Assembly: GCF_013387495.1 (NCBI RefSeq)
Contig: NZ_JABZEE010000031.1
Coordinates: 1 to 64,000, forward strand
DNA length: 64,000 nucleotides
Source of the DNA: Streptomyces sp. PKU-EA00015
GTDB lineage: Bacteria; Actinomycetota; Actinomycetes; Streptomycetales; Streptomycetaceae
Direction of reading: 5' to 3'
This document shows, one piece after another, positions 53,448 through 63,575 of the stretch (position 1 is the first letter of the stretch; every line of letters begins with the position of its first letter). The translations under genes were made by a program, and so were the position numbers. Below the pieces are notes generated by a model. The model was not told the origin of the DNA and searched no databases. It saw nothing but the letters and a program-made list of their open reading frames with translations.

Positions 53448-53647
53448 GGAATGTGCTCCCTGGGATGCGACGGCTGTCGGCTTTGCGTCTTCCGGTGGAA
53501 GGCGCACGCAGCCAGAGTAGCCGTGCGCCTCCTTCCCGCGGGGAGGTGTCCCACGAGACGGACGGAACGGCGCCGTGCGGGTTTCCGTGGGTAGCTCGGC
53601 CGGGGGATACTCACTCCGCGATGACCAAGGTCGGCATGGGCCGATAG

Positions 53648-53666
53648 TGTTCAGCATTGTCGAACA
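53648..53666. promoter_or_regulatory. GylR operator upstream of gylR
   Basis: TGTTCAGCATTGTCGAACA is a near-palindrome (TGTTC-N9-GAACA) ending 41 bases before the gylR ATG. It matches the site at 54565-54583 upstream of glpF, read on the other strand, in most positions. Confidence 0.65.
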
Positions 53667-53707
53667 ACTACCAAGCTCGTCGAACCGCAGTGAGAAGGGC
53701 CGATCCG

Positions 53708-54475
53708 ATGGCGAAGAACATTCAGTCCCTGGAGCGTGCGGCCGCGATGCTGCGGCTGCTCGCCGGCGGAGAACGCCGGCTGGGACTGTCGGACATCGCC
53801 TCCTCACTGGACCTGGCCAAGGGTACGGCCCACGGCATTCTGCGCACCCTCCAGGCCGAGGGTTTCGTCGAACAGGACGCCGCGTCCGGCCGCTACCAGC
53901 TCGGGGCCGAGCTCCTGCGGCTCGGCAACAGCTATCTGGACGTGCACGAACTGCGCGCCCGCGCCCTGGTCTGGACAGATGACCTCGCGCGCTCCAGCGG
54001 CGAGAGCGTGCATCTCGGCGTCCTGCACCAGCACGGCGTGCTCATCGTCCACCACGTCTTCCGGCCGGACGACAGCCGGCAGGTCCTCGAAGTGGGGGCC
54101 ATGCAGCCGCTGCACTCCACGGCCCTGGGCAAGGTGCTGGCGGCGTACGACCCCGTGGCGCACAGCGAGTCGCTCGAGGTCGACCGCAAGGCGTTCACCC
54201 CGCGGACCGTGACCGGGCTCGACGAGTTCGAGATCGTGCTGGACCACACCAGGGCGCGCGGCTGGGCGGCCGACGTGGAGGAGACGTGGGAGGGCGTGGC
54301 AGCCGTCGCCGCCCCCATCCACGACCGGCGGCGCATGCCCGTGGGCGCCGTGGCCATCACGGGCGCCGTGGAGCGCGTCTGCAACGGCACCAGGGAGCTG
54401 CGGTCCGAGCTGGTGGCGGCGGTGCGCGAGTGCGCGCGCGCCGTCTCCAGGGACCTCGGCGCCGGGCGGTTCTGA
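53708..54475 (+). CDS. gylR: IclR-family glycerol operon repressor GylR
   Basis: 255 aa. The N-terminal winged HTH (SLERAAAMLRLLAGGERRLG, LSDIASSLDLAKGTAHGILR) and the IclR effector domain (GVLHQHGVLIVHHVFRPDDS, HSTALGKVLAAYDP) match GylR of S. coelicolor in size and position, and the downstream glpF-glpK-glpD operon confirms it. It represses the glycerol operon in the absence of glycerol or glycerol 3-phosphate and represses itself. ATG 53708 with AGAAGG is conserved. Transcribed in the same direction as the operon, with 232 bases between. Confidence 0.94.
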   Translation: MAKNIQSLERAAAMLRLLAGGERRLGLSDIASSLDLAKGTAHGILRTLQAEGFVEQDAASGRYQLGAELLRLGNSYLDVHELRARALVWTDDLARSSGESVHLGVLHQHGVLIVHHVFRPDDSRQVLEVGAMQPLHSTALGKVLAAYDPVAHSESLEVDRKAFTPRTVTGLDEFEIVLDHTRARGWAADVEETWEGVAAVAAPIHDRRRMPVGAVAITGAVERVCNGTRELRSELVAAVRECARAVSRDLGAGRF

Positions 54476-54525
54476 TCGCCTCGGCGCCTCATCGGTAACG
54501 ATCCGGTTTTCGCCCGACACAACTC

Positions 54526-54607
54526 TTGACGTCGTGTTTACCAGGGGGCAAAACTGCCGTTCACCGGTCGGCAATGCCGAACACTAAACGGCAATACACG
54601 CTAGAGT
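54526..54607 (+). promoter_or_regulatory. glpFKD promoter and GylR-binding region
   Basis: A candidate -35 TTGACG at 54526-54531 and -10 near 54550-54555 precede the site CGGTCGGCAATGCCGAACA (54565-54583), with related half-sites GCCGTT at 54556-54561 and ACGGCAAT at 54588-54595. A second candidate -10, TAGAGT, lies at 54602-54607. Repeated CGGCAAT elements indicate clustered GylR binding over and after the promoter. Confidence 0.6.
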
Positions 54608-54707
54608 GTGGCAACGCCAGCCGGGAGAACGCCCTCTGCTGAGGGCGCGGACCACCGGAGGGACCCGGGGTTCGCCTTCCCCTGGACGAAGGACAAAGGA
54701 GTCGCGG

Positions 54708-55499
54708 GTGTCCAACTCCGACATCTTCATCGGCGAGATCATCGGTACCGCCGTTCTCATCCTGCTCGGCGGCGGCGTCGTCGCCGCTGTCGTACTCAAG
54801 CGCTCGAAGGCGCAGAACGCCGGCTGGCTGGCCATCACCTTCGGGTGGGGCTTCGCGGTCCTGACGGCGGTCTACATGACCGGAGCCCTTTCCGGGGCCC
54901 ACCTCAACCCGGCCGTCACCGTCGGCATCGCGATCAAGGACAACGACTGGGGCAACGTCCCCGTCTACCTCGCCGGGCAGCTGCTCGGCGCCATGATCGG
55001 CGCGGCGCTGGTCTGGATCGCCTACTACGGACAGTTCCACGCCCATCTCACCGACCCCGAGATCGTGGGCGACCCGGCCGACAAGGCGATCGAGGGCCCG
55101 CACGCGGAGGGCAGCGGCAAGGCCGGCCCGGTGCTCGGCGTCTTCTCCACCGGCCCGGAGATCCGCAAGGTCTGGCAGAACCTCGCCACCGAGATCATCG
55201 GCACGACAGTGCTGGTCCTCGCGGTGCTCACGCAGGGTCTGAACGACAGCGGCAAGGGCCTCGGCCCGCTCGGCGGACTGATCGTCGCCCTCGTTGTCGT
55301 CGGCATCGGCCTCTCCCTCGGCGGCCCCACCGGCTACGCCATCAACCCTGCCCGTGACCTGGGTCCGCGCATCGTGCACGCCCTGCTCCCGCTCCCGAAC
55401 AAGGGCGGCTCCGACTGGAGCTACGCCTGGATCCCCGTCGTCGGTCCGCTGATCGGTGCGGCCGCCGGTGCGGGTATCTACAACATCGCGTTCGCCTGA
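54708..55499 (+). CDS. glpF: Glycerol uptake facilitator GlpF (aquaglyceroporin)
   Basis: 263 aa, MIP family. Six membrane helices and two NPA boxes are present: GAHLNPAVTV and GYAINPARDLGPR. The Asp after the second NPA (NPARD) is the mark of glycerol facilitators rather than water channels. The GTG at 54708 follows AAAGGAG. It is the first gene of the glpF-glpK-glpD operon; glycerol entering by GlpF is trapped by GlpK. Confidence 0.95.
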   Translation: MSNSDIFIGEIIGTAVLILLGGGVVAAVVLKRSKAQNAGWLAITFGWGFAVLTAVYMTGALSGAHLNPAVTVGIAIKDNDWGNVPVYLAGQLLGAMIGAALVWIAYYGQFHAHLTDPEIVGDPADKAIEGPHAEGSGKAGPVLGVFSTGPEIRKVWQNLATEIIGTTVLVLAVLTQGLNDSGKGLGPLGGLIVALVVVGIGLSLGGPTGYAINPARDLGPRIVHALLPLPNKGGSDWSYAWIPVVGPLIGAAAGAGIYNIAFA

Positions 55500-55552
55500 G
55501 CCGTATCAGCAGCACGAGCCGTATTCATGACAGACCTGAGCAGGAGCACCCC

Positions 55553-57079
<1,527 letters not shown>

Positions 57080-57088
57080 CGAGGAGCA

Positions 57089-58717
57089 ATGATGACCACC
57101 CTGCAGAGCGTCCCCGACCACGGGACGCACCCGGCCTCCGGCTCGACGGTGTCCTCCTTCAAGGCCACGAGCCGCGCCGAGACCCGGGAGCAGCTCTCCA
57201 CGGCGACGTACGACCTCCTGGTGATCGGCGGCGGCATCCTGGGCATCTCCACCGCCTGGCATGCTGCGCAGTCCGGGCTGCGGGTGGCCCTGGTGGACGC
57301 CGGCGACTTCGCCGGCGCCACCTCCTCCGCCTCCTCCAAGCTCCTCCACGGCGGTCTGCGCTACCTGCAGACCGGCGCGGTGAAGCTGGTCGCGGAGAAC
57401 CACTTCGAGCGGCGTGCCGTCTCCCGCCAGGTGGCGCCGCACCTGGCCAACCCGCTCACCTTCTACCTGCCGGTCTACAAGGGCGGCCCGCACGGTGCCG
57501 CGAAGCTCGGCGCGGGCGTCTTCGCCTACTCCGCGCTCTCCGCCTTCGGCGACGGCGTCGGTCACCTGCTCAGCCCGGCGAAGGCCGCGGCCGACGTGCC
57601 CGAGCTGCGCACCGACAACCTGAAGGCCGTCGCGGTCTACGGCGACGACCAGATGAACGACGCGCGCATGGCCCTGATGACCGTCCGCGCGACCGTCGAG
57701 GCCGGTGCGACCGTCCTCAACCACGCCGAGGTCACCGGCCTGCGCTTCACCCGCGGTCGGGTCACCGGCGCCGAGCTCAAGGACCGCACCGACGGCACCG
57801 AGTTCGGTGTCGACGCCCGCCTGGTGCTCAACGCCACCGGTCCGTGGGTGGACCACCTGCGCCGCATGGAGGACCCGGAGGCGGCTCCCTCCATCCGCCT
57901 GTCGAAGGGCGCGCACCTCGTCCTCAAGCGCACCTCCCCCTGGAAGGCCGCGCTCGCGACCCCGATCGACAAGTACCGCATCACGTTCGCCCTGCCGTGG
58001 GAGGACATGCTGCTGCTCGGTACGACGGACGAGGAGTACGAGGGCGACCCGGGGGACGTCGCGGTCAACGAGAAGGACATCACGCAGATCCTGGACGAGG
58101 CCGCGTTCTCGATCCGCGACCAGCAGCTGTCGCGCGATCTGATCACGTACTCCTTCGCGGGTCTGCGCGTCCTGCCCGGCGGCCCCGGCGACACGTCCAA
58201 GGCCAAGCGGGAGACCGTCGTCACCGAGGGCCGCGGCGGCATGCTGTCGGTGGCCGGCGGCAAGTGGACCACCTTCCGCCACATCGGCCGCACCGTGATG
58301 CACAAGCTGGCGACGCTCCCGGGCCGACCGCTCGCGGAGGACATGGAGCCGATCGCCCAGCTGCCGAAGAAGCTGCCGCTGCCGGGCATCGCCAACCCGA
58401 ACGCGGTGGCGCACCGCCTCCTCGTCGACGGCGGCACGCCGGGCCCGCGCATGGCGGCCGACACCGCCCGCCACCTCGCGACCCACTACGGCTCCCTGTC
58501 GTTCGACATAGCCCGTCTGGCGAGCGAGGACCCGGCGCTGGCCGAGCGCGTCCACCCCGACGCGCCGGAGATCTGGGCGCAGGTCGTGTACGCGCGTGAC
58601 CACGAGTGGGCCGAGACGGCGGACGACGTGCTGCGCCGCCGTACGACCCTGACGATCCGGGGTCTCGCGACGGACGAGATCCGCGGGAAGGTCGAGGACC
58701 TGCTCGGCAAGAAGTAG
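57089..58717 (+). CDS. glpD: FAD-dependent glycerol-3-phosphate dehydrogenase GlpD
   Basis: 542 aa. FAD-binding motif DLLVIGGGILGISTAWHAAQ, then TSSASSKLLHGGLRYLQTGA; substrate region with Arg/His (LGTTDEEYEGDPG, AGLRVLPGG); and C-terminal helical domain with GGKWTTFRHIGRTVMHKL. It oxidises glycerol 3-phosphate to dihydroxyacetone phosphate at the membrane, passing electrons to quinone. ATG 57089 is followed by a second in-frame ATG; GAGGAG lies upstream. Last gene of the operon, followed by a strong terminator. Confidence 0.95.
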   Translation: MMTTLQSVPDHGTHPASGSTVSSFKATSRAETREQLSTATYDLLVIGGGILGISTAWHAAQSGLRVALVDAGDFAGATSSASSKLLHGGLRYLQTGAVKLVAENHFERRAVSRQVAPHLANPLTFYLPVYKGGPHGAAKLGAGVFAYSALSAFGDGVGHLLSPAKAAADVPELRTDNLKAVAVYGDDQMNDARMALMTVRATVEAGATVLNHAEVTGLRFTRGRVTGAELKDRTDGTEFGVDARLVLNATGPWVDHLRRMEDPEAAPSIRLSKGAHLVLKRTSPWKAALATPIDKYRITFALPWEDMLLLGTTDEEYEGDPGDVAVNEKDITQILDEAAFSIRDQQLSRDLITYSFAGLRVLPGGPGDTSKAKRETVVTEGRGGMLSVAGGKWTTFRHIGRTVMHKLATLPGRPLAEDMEPIAQLPKKLPLPGIANPNAVAHRLLVDGGTPGPRMAADTARHLATHYGSLSFDIARLASEDPALAERVHPDAPEIWAQVVYARDHEWAETADDVLRRRTTLTIRGLATDEIRGKVEDLLGKK

Positions 58718-58725
58718 CAACCGGT

Positions 58726-58766
58726 ACGAGAGGGGCGGCACACCGCGGGGGTGCCGCCCCTCTCGT
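58726..58766. terminator. Terminator between glpD and the convergent MFS gene
   Basis: 16-base arms (58726-58741 and 58751-58766) are perfect with a 9-base loop. It ends on the first base of the minus-strand MFS stop codon, so it can serve both transcripts. Confidence 0.8.
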
Positions 58767-60136
58767 CATGCGTTGAGCTCCTCCAGCGTCCTGCCCTTCG
58801 TCTCGACGGCGAGCAGGGCGACGACGGCGCCCACCGCCGCCACCGCCGCGAACTGCGCGAAGACCATGGCCAGACTGCCGCCCGCGCCGAGGATCGCGCC
58901 CAGGGCGACCGGCCCGAGGATGACGCCGAGCCGGTTGCACAGGCCGCCGAACGCGGCGCCCTTGGCACGGTTGCGCGTCGGGTAGAGCTCGGGCGAGTAC
59001 AGGTAGAGCCCGGAGTTGACCGTGTAGAGGAAGAAGGTCGTGCCGGAGGCGAGGAGGGCGACCTGGAGGCCGGAGGTCGCACCGGCCAGAGCCAGCATGC
59101 CGAGGGTGACCGCGGTGCCGCCGAGTGCGGTCACGAGGGCGGGTCTGCGGCCCACCCGGTCGATCACCAGCGCGACGACGAACGTGCCGAGCAGTCCGGT
59201 GACGTTGCCGAGCAGGGTGTAGCCGAGCGCGGTGCTCAGGTCGAGGCCGAAGTTCTTGGTGTAGAGGGACGGCAGCCAGGTGGAGATGCCGTGGTTGACG
59301 TAGTAGGCGACGAACCAGAGCGCGGAGACGACCGCCGTACGGCGCAGGTAGCGGCCCGAGAACAGTTCCCGCAGCCGGCCCCGCGACGTGTCCTCCTCCG
59401 ACCGCACGGACGGCGCCGGGGCGGGCAGTGGCTTGCGCGTGGCCTCGGCGACCTCCGCCTCGATGCGCGCGATGACCTGCTCGGCCTCCTGCGTACGGCC
59501 GCGGGCCAGCAGCCATCGCGGGGACTCTGCCACGTGGCGCGGGAGCAGGGCGGCGAACAGGACGGGTACGGCGCCGATGACGAACATCGCCCGCCAGCCG
59601 AGAGTGGGGACCACCCACACGGCGACGAGACTGGCCGCCGCCAGGCCGGCCGGGAAGATCATCTCGTAGAGGAGCACCAGGCGGCCGCGGTTGTCGGACC
59701 GTGCGATCTCGTTGATGTAGGTGGCGGCGACGGGGACGACGCCGCCGATACCGATGCCCTGGACGAGGCGGAAGAGGGAGAAGGCCTCGATCCCGTCGGA
59801 GAGCGCCACGGCGAGCGAGGCGAGCCCCGTCACGGCGACGCCGAGGGCGACCGTGCGCACGCGGCCGATACGGTCGCCGAGCCAGCCGGCCGCGAGAGCG
59901 CCGAAGAGCATGCCGATCGACGCCGCCGTCAGGGCGAGGGTGGCCCCTGCTGTCGTCAGGTTCCACTCCTTCCTGAGGACGGGGAGCGCGGAGGCGGCCA
60001 GCAGCTGGTCGAACGCCTCGAAGAAGGTGACGGCACCGATCAGGAAACGCACCTTGACGTGCCAGCGGGAGTGAGGAAGCCGCTCGAGTCGCGCGGCTAT
60101 CGAGTAATGGACAGGCGGGTTGGCCACAGTCGTCAT
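58766..60136 (-). CDS. MFS transporter, sugar-acid/aromatic-acid symporter type
   Basis: 456 aa with 12 hydrophobic segments. The N-terminus FFEAFDQLLAASALPVLRKE, loop GWLGDRIGRVRTVALG and mid-loop RYLRRTAVVSALWFVAYYVN match the AAHS/sugar-acid symporter branch of MFS. The N-terminal Asp (FEAFDQ) fits proton coupling. Located divergent from the FadR-type regulator, with the fucD-type remnant on the far side, so it may carry a sugar acid. ATG 60136 is the conserved start. Confidence 0.87.
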   Translation of the reverse strand: MTTVANPPVHYSIAARLERLPHSRWHVKVRFLIGAVTFFEAFDQLLAASALPVLRKEWNLTTAGATLALTAASIGMLFGALAAGWLGDRIGRVRTVALGVAVTGLASLAVALSDGIEAFSLFRLVQGIGIGGVVPVAATYINEIARSDNRGRLVLLYEMIFPAGLAAASLVAVWVVPTLGWRAMFVIGAVPVLFAALLPRHVAESPRWLLARGRTQEAEQVIARIEAEVAEATRKPLPAPAPSVRSEEDTSRGRLRELFSGRYLRRTAVVSALWFVAYYVNHGISTWLPSLYTKNFGLDLSTALGYTLLGNVTGLLGTFVVALVIDRVGRRPALVTALGGTAVTLGMLALAGATSGLQVALLASGTTFFLYTVNSGLYLYSPELYPTRNRAKGAAFGGLCNRLGVILGPVALGAILGAGGSLAMVFAQFAAVAAVGAVVALLAVETKGRTLEELNA

Positions 60137-60273
60137 GAGGGTTCCTCCCGCGGACGGGGATCTGCGGAAACGGGCAGACAGCAGACTGCGTCAACTTACG
60201 CCACCGTCCCCGGGGACGTGGCGCACGCGAGGAAGGCCGTGACCGCGGGCGGCCGCAGGCGGCATAATCATCG

Positions 60274-60288
60274 ATACATCGGATGTAT
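60274..60288. promoter_or_regulatory. Operator of the FadR-type regulator
   Basis: ATACATCGGATGTAT is a perfect 15-bp palindrome just ahead of the ribosome site GGAGGT and 12 bases before the GTG. The same sequence, with 13 of 15 bases, occurs at 62098-62110 before the L-fuconate dehydratase remnant. Confidence 0.7.
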
Positions 60289-60299
60289 GGAGGTCGCCC

Positions 60300-60971
60300 G
60301 TGGCTGTCACCGACGAGGCCATCGAGAAGATCAAGGGGATGATCGTCTCCGGCGCACTGCGCCCGGGCGACCGGCTCCCCAAGGAGAGCGAACTGGCCGC
60401 GGAGCTGGGCCTGTCGCGGAACTCGCTGCGGGAGGCGGTGCGGGCGCTGTCCCTGATCCGCATCCTGGATGTGCGGCAGGGCGACGGCACGTATGTGACG
60501 AGCCTGGACCCGCAGTTGCTCCTGGAGGCGCTGAGCTTCGTCGTCGACTTCCACCGGGACGACACGGTGCTGGAGTTCCTGGCGGTACGCAGGATCCTGG
60601 AACCGGCGGCCACGGCGATGGCGGCGACGCGGATCAGCGAGGCCGAACTGGCGTCGCTCGGCGAGCAGTTGGATGCGCTGGGGGCACAGCCGTCGGTGGA
60701 GGAACTGGTCGCGGCGGACCTGGAGTTCCACCGCGGCATCGTGCAGTCCTCGGGGAACTCGGTGCTGTGCTCCCTGCTCGACGGCCTCTCCGGCCCGACG
60801 ACCCGGGCCCGCATCTGGCGCGGCCTGACCCAGGAGGACGCGGTGAGCCGCACGCTCCACGAACACCGCGCAATCCTGGCGGCCCTGCGGGACCGCGACG
60901 CGGAGGCGGCGCGGTCGTGGGCGACGGTGCATGTGGCGAGCGTGGAGCAGTGGCTGCGGTCTACTCTGTGA
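60300..60971 (+). CDS. GntR/FadR-family transcriptional regulator
   Basis: 223 aa. The winged HTH has LRPGDRLPKESELAAELGLS and REAVRALSLIRILDVRQGDG, typical of FadR-subfamily repressors, and the FCD domain contains RILEPAATAMAAT with metal-binding His/Asp positions in VAADLEFHRGIVQS. The start GTG 60300 follows GGAGGT directly after a perfect operator. It presumably represses itself and the sugar-acid genes on either side (MFS transporter; L-fuconate dehydratase locus). The ligand is probably a sugar acid, by inference. Confidence 0.88.
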   Translation: MAVTDEAIEKIKGMIVSGALRPGDRLPKESELAAELGLSRNSLREAVRALSLIRILDVRQGDGTYVTSLDPQLLLEALSFVVDFHRDDTVLEFLAVRRILEPAATAMAATRISEAELASLGEQLDALGAQPSVEELVAADLEFHRGIVQSSGNSVLCSLLDGLSGPTTRARIWRGLTQEDAVSRTLHEHRAILAALRDRDAEAARSWATVHVASVEQWLRSTL

Positions 60972-61023
60972 CGGTTCCCCATCCCGCCGGCCTGGCGGCC
61001 GTGGGAGGTACCCCCATCCCGAG

Positions 61024-61092
61024 CCGGGGCTCTGCCCCGGCCACCGTGGCCCTGCGCCCGGGCGGGCGCGGCTCGCGGGGCTGAGCCCCGCG
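61024..61092. terminator. Two hairpins downstream of the FadR-type gene
   Basis: CCGGGGC-TCT-GCCCCGG (61024-61040) and GCGGGGC-TGA-GCCCCGC (61075-61091) are short stable hairpins about 50-120 bases past the stop codon. The rest of 60972-61329 is GC-rich filler with no gene. Confidence 0.55.
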
Positions 61093-61329
61093 CCCGTACC
61101 GCGCTTCGCGCGGTGTCCCGGAACTCCCCCTACGGCCTGGCGGCCGTGCGGGCGCCCCCGGACGGGCTGAAATCGCCACTGTGCGGCAACCCGGCCGTCG
61201 GCGGACACTTCGGGCCCCGAGCTCGGGCCGAGCCCCGAAGGGGACGGCCGGCACAGGCAGCCCCGCCCGCGTCTCAGGCCGGAGCTCGGGGCTGGAACGC
61301 GACGAGTACCTCCGGCACAGACGGCCCCG

Positions 61330-61470
61330 GTCCATGCAGGACTTGAACGCCTCGGAGCGGTCGCGGCCGTTGATCGAGGACAGGTCGCCCTGGAACTCGA
61401 CGACCTTGCCCTTCCCCTTCAGCTGCTCGCCGAGGTACTCGCAGGCCTTCTCGCCGTACGCCCTGTTGTC
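61330..61470 (-). pseudogene. Fragment of a sugar ABC transporter substrate-binding protein (RbsB-like)
   Basis: In a minus-strand frame different from the fucD frame, the sequence reads NRAYGEKACEYLGEQLKGKG then KVVEFQGDLSSINGRDRSEA, then FKSCMD. This is an internal segment of periplasmic-binding-protein family 1 sugar receptors. Both the N-terminal half and the C-terminal half are missing, and the fragment joins the truncated fucD within about 10 bases. It is the other half of a deletion scar and shows that a sugar ABC operon once stood here. Confidence 0.65.
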
Positions 61471-61477
61471 CGCGCGC

Positions 61478-62059
61478 CCAGCCGGGCGACGTGGTGTACG
61501 CCGGGTAGCCGCGCTCGCGCAGCCGCGCGGCGCGTTCGGACCTGCCCGGCTCGGCGGCGCGCAGGATGGCGAGCGCCTCGTCGCGGGTGAGGACGTCGGT
61601 CAGGTAGCGGAAGTCGACCAGGCCGACGAGTTCCCCGGGCGTCATGGAGGCGAGGAACTCCCATACGGGGAGCCCGGCGCGGGTGGCGGCGAAGTCCCAG
61701 GCGGCGTTGACGACCACGCCGGCCGCCATGTGCATCACGCCCTTCTCGGGTCCGAGCCAGCGCAGTTGGGAGTCGTGGGTGAGGTCGGTGTGCAGCGCGG
61801 CGAGTCCGGCGGCGGTGAAGGGTGCGGGGCGGCCGACCACATGGGGCCGCAGCGCCTCCATGGCGGCCGCGACGACTTCATTGCCGCGTCCGATGGTGAA
61901 GCAGAATCCGTGGCCTTCGCCTCCGTCGCCGAGGCGCAGCACGACGTAGGCCGCGGAGTAGTCGGGGTCCGGGTTCATGGCGTCGGAGCCGTCGAGCTGT
62001 TCCGAGGTGGGGAAGCGGACGTCATGGAGCTCGAACTCCGTGACGGTCTGACTCAACAC
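61478..62059 (-). pseudogene. Truncated L-fuconate dehydratase (enolase superfamily)
   Basis: From GTG 62059 about 194 codons match L-fuconate dehydratase: VTEFELHDVRFPTSEQLDGS, DAMNPDPDYSAAYVVLRLGD, FTIGRGNEVVAAAMEALRPH, then DEALAILRAAEPGRSERAAR and PAYTTSPGW. The frame then breaks; the catalytic Lys, the three metal acids and the barrel's second half are missing, so no activity is expected. The open frame does run on to 61274, but with unrelated residues. The promoter region still carries the FadR-type operator. The deletion removed the C-terminal half of this gene and the start of the neighbouring sugar-binding protein gene. Confidence 0.8.
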
Positions 62060-62077
62060 GCACCCCCGGTGAGCGGA

Positions 62078-62110
62078 ACATCGGATCTCTCTGGGGGACA
62101 TCCGATGTAT
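62078..62110. promoter_or_regulatory. FadR-type operator upstream of the fucD remnant
   Basis: ACATCCGATGTAT at 62098-62110 is the complement of 13 bases of the palindrome at 60274-60288, and a second partial copy, ACATCGGAT, lies at 62078-62086. Both precede the truncated L-fuconate dehydratase start at 62059. Confidence 0.6.
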
Positions 62111-62312
62111 AGCTGCCACCTAGACGCGTCAGTCCAGGGCCGGGACGGAAAATCCCCTCACAGCTCGGATGAATGAGCGTCTCATCGTCCCCGGGCCCCG
62201 ACATCTGCCCGGCTCCGGGAAGTTCACCCGGGCGTGCAAGGGGGCTGCGGCGGGGCACCCGGTAAGCCGTAAGGTTGGGACGTAATAAAGGGAACTTCGG
62301 AAGGAGGCCTGG

Positions 62313-63347
62313 GTGATCGAGCTCGAGGGAGTACCCGAGCTGATCGACCCGGTCATGGTGGCCGCGTTCGAAGGCTGGAACGACGCCGGCGACGCCGCCT
62401 CCACAGCGGTCGCTCACCTGGACCGGGAATGGAAGGGCGAGGTGTTCGCGGCGCTCGACGCCGAGGACTACTACGACTTCCAGGTCAACCGGCCCACGGT
62501 GTGGCTGGACGGCGGTGTACGGAAGATCACCTGGCCCACCACCCGGCTCTCCGTGGTGCGCGTCGGCGGTGACAAGCCGCGCGACCTGGTCCTGGTTCGC
62601 GGCATCGAGCCGTCCATGCGCTGGCGTTCGTTCTGCAACGAGATCCTGGGCTTCGCCCACGAGCTGGGCGTCGAGATGGTCGTGATCCTGGGGGCGCTGC
62701 TCGGCGACACCCCGCACACGCGGCCGGTGCCGGTCAGCGGCATCACCTCCGACCCGGATCTCGCGCGGACGATGGACCTGGAGGAGACGCGGTACGAGGG
62801 GCCGACCGGCATCGTCGGCATCCTCCAGGAGGCGTGCACCCACGCGGGGGTCCCCGCGGTGAGCCTGTGGGCCGCGGTCCCGCACTACGTGTCCCAGCCG
62901 CCCAACCCCAAGGCCACCCTGGCGCTCTTGAACCGCCTGGAGGACCTGATCGGCCTGCGCATCCCGCTCGGCGAACTGCCCGAGGACGCACGGGCCTGGC
63001 AGCTGGGCGTGGACCAACTGGCCGCCGAGGACACGGAAGTGGCCGAGTACGTGCAGACACTGGAGGAGGCGCGGGACACCGCCGAGCTGCCCGAGGCGTC
63101 CGGCGAGGCCATCGCCCGGGAGTTCGAGCGCTACCTGCGGCGGCGCGACGGCGGGCACGGCGGCCACGCGACCGACGGCGGCGAGGGCAGCTCGTACCTG
63201 CGCGACACCTCCAGCGGGCGCACCCGTCCGCCCGCGCCACCCCGGCCCGAACCGGATGCGGCGGAGCCGGGTGACGAACCGGGCGCCGAGCGGGAGCCGG
63301 ACCGCGAGGACGACGGCGGCGAGGCGACCGGGTCGTCGGAGGACTGA
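62313..63347 (+). CDS. PAC2-family protein
   Basis: 344 aa. The sequence MIELEGVPELIDPVMVAAFE, GWNDAGDAASTAVAHL and VVILGALLGDTPHTRPVPVS is the standard PAC2 (proteasome assembly chaperone-like) fold common in actinobacteria and archaea. The C-terminal 70 residues are an acidic, Arg/Pro/Gly-rich disordered tail. Archaeal members bind the proteasome, but a functional link in bacteria is unproven. GTG 62313 with AAGGAGG upstream. Confidence 0.87.
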   Translation: MIELEGVPELIDPVMVAAFEGWNDAGDAASTAVAHLDREWKGEVFAALDAEDYYDFQVNRPTVWLDGGVRKITWPTTRLSVVRVGGDKPRDLVLVRGIEPSMRWRSFCNEILGFAHELGVEMVVILGALLGDTPHTRPVPVSGITSDPDLARTMDLEETRYEGPTGIVGILQEACTHAGVPAVSLWAAVPHYVSQPPNPKATLALLNRLEDLIGLRIPLGELPEDARAWQLGVDQLAAEDTEVAEYVQTLEEARDTAELPEASGEAIAREFERYLRRRDGGHGGHATDGGEGSSYLRDTSSGRTRPPAPPRPEPDAAEPGDEPGAEREPDREDDGGEATGSSED

Positions 63348-63575
63348 GGGGGTCCGAGGGCCGAGGGACACGACGAGCGGGGTGGTGCCGGAAGCCGGCG
63401 CCACCCCGCCGCGCGTACGGCCGCTCCCCGCTGGTCGAGGGCGACCACGTCGCCCTCGGTGTCCTGACGTGCCCTCAGGGCATGCGTCCGGCTCACCGCG
63501 CGCCGGTGCTCCCACCGCGCGAAAGGACAACCGCGCGTACCGGGCGGGCGACCGCCCGGCAGCCCGGGTCCGTCC

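Noticed and set aside
49962..53594. A 1210-codon plus-strand frame
   Set aside because: It is the antisense shadow of metH, whose modules and catalytic residues are clear.
53448..53707. Cobalamin or SAM riboswitch before metH
   Set aside because: I found no B12-box-like element or paired SAM core in this gap, and MetH itself uses B12 so such control is not expected.
58221..61208. A 995-codon minus-strand frame
   Set aside because: It runs across glpD antisense, the MFS gene out of frame and FadR antisense; typical of GC-rich shadow frames.
61274..61477. C-terminal extension of the fucD frame to 61274
   Set aside because: Residues after PAYTTSPGW do not resemble the enolase barrel, while another frame there matches a sugar-binding protein; the extension is accidental.
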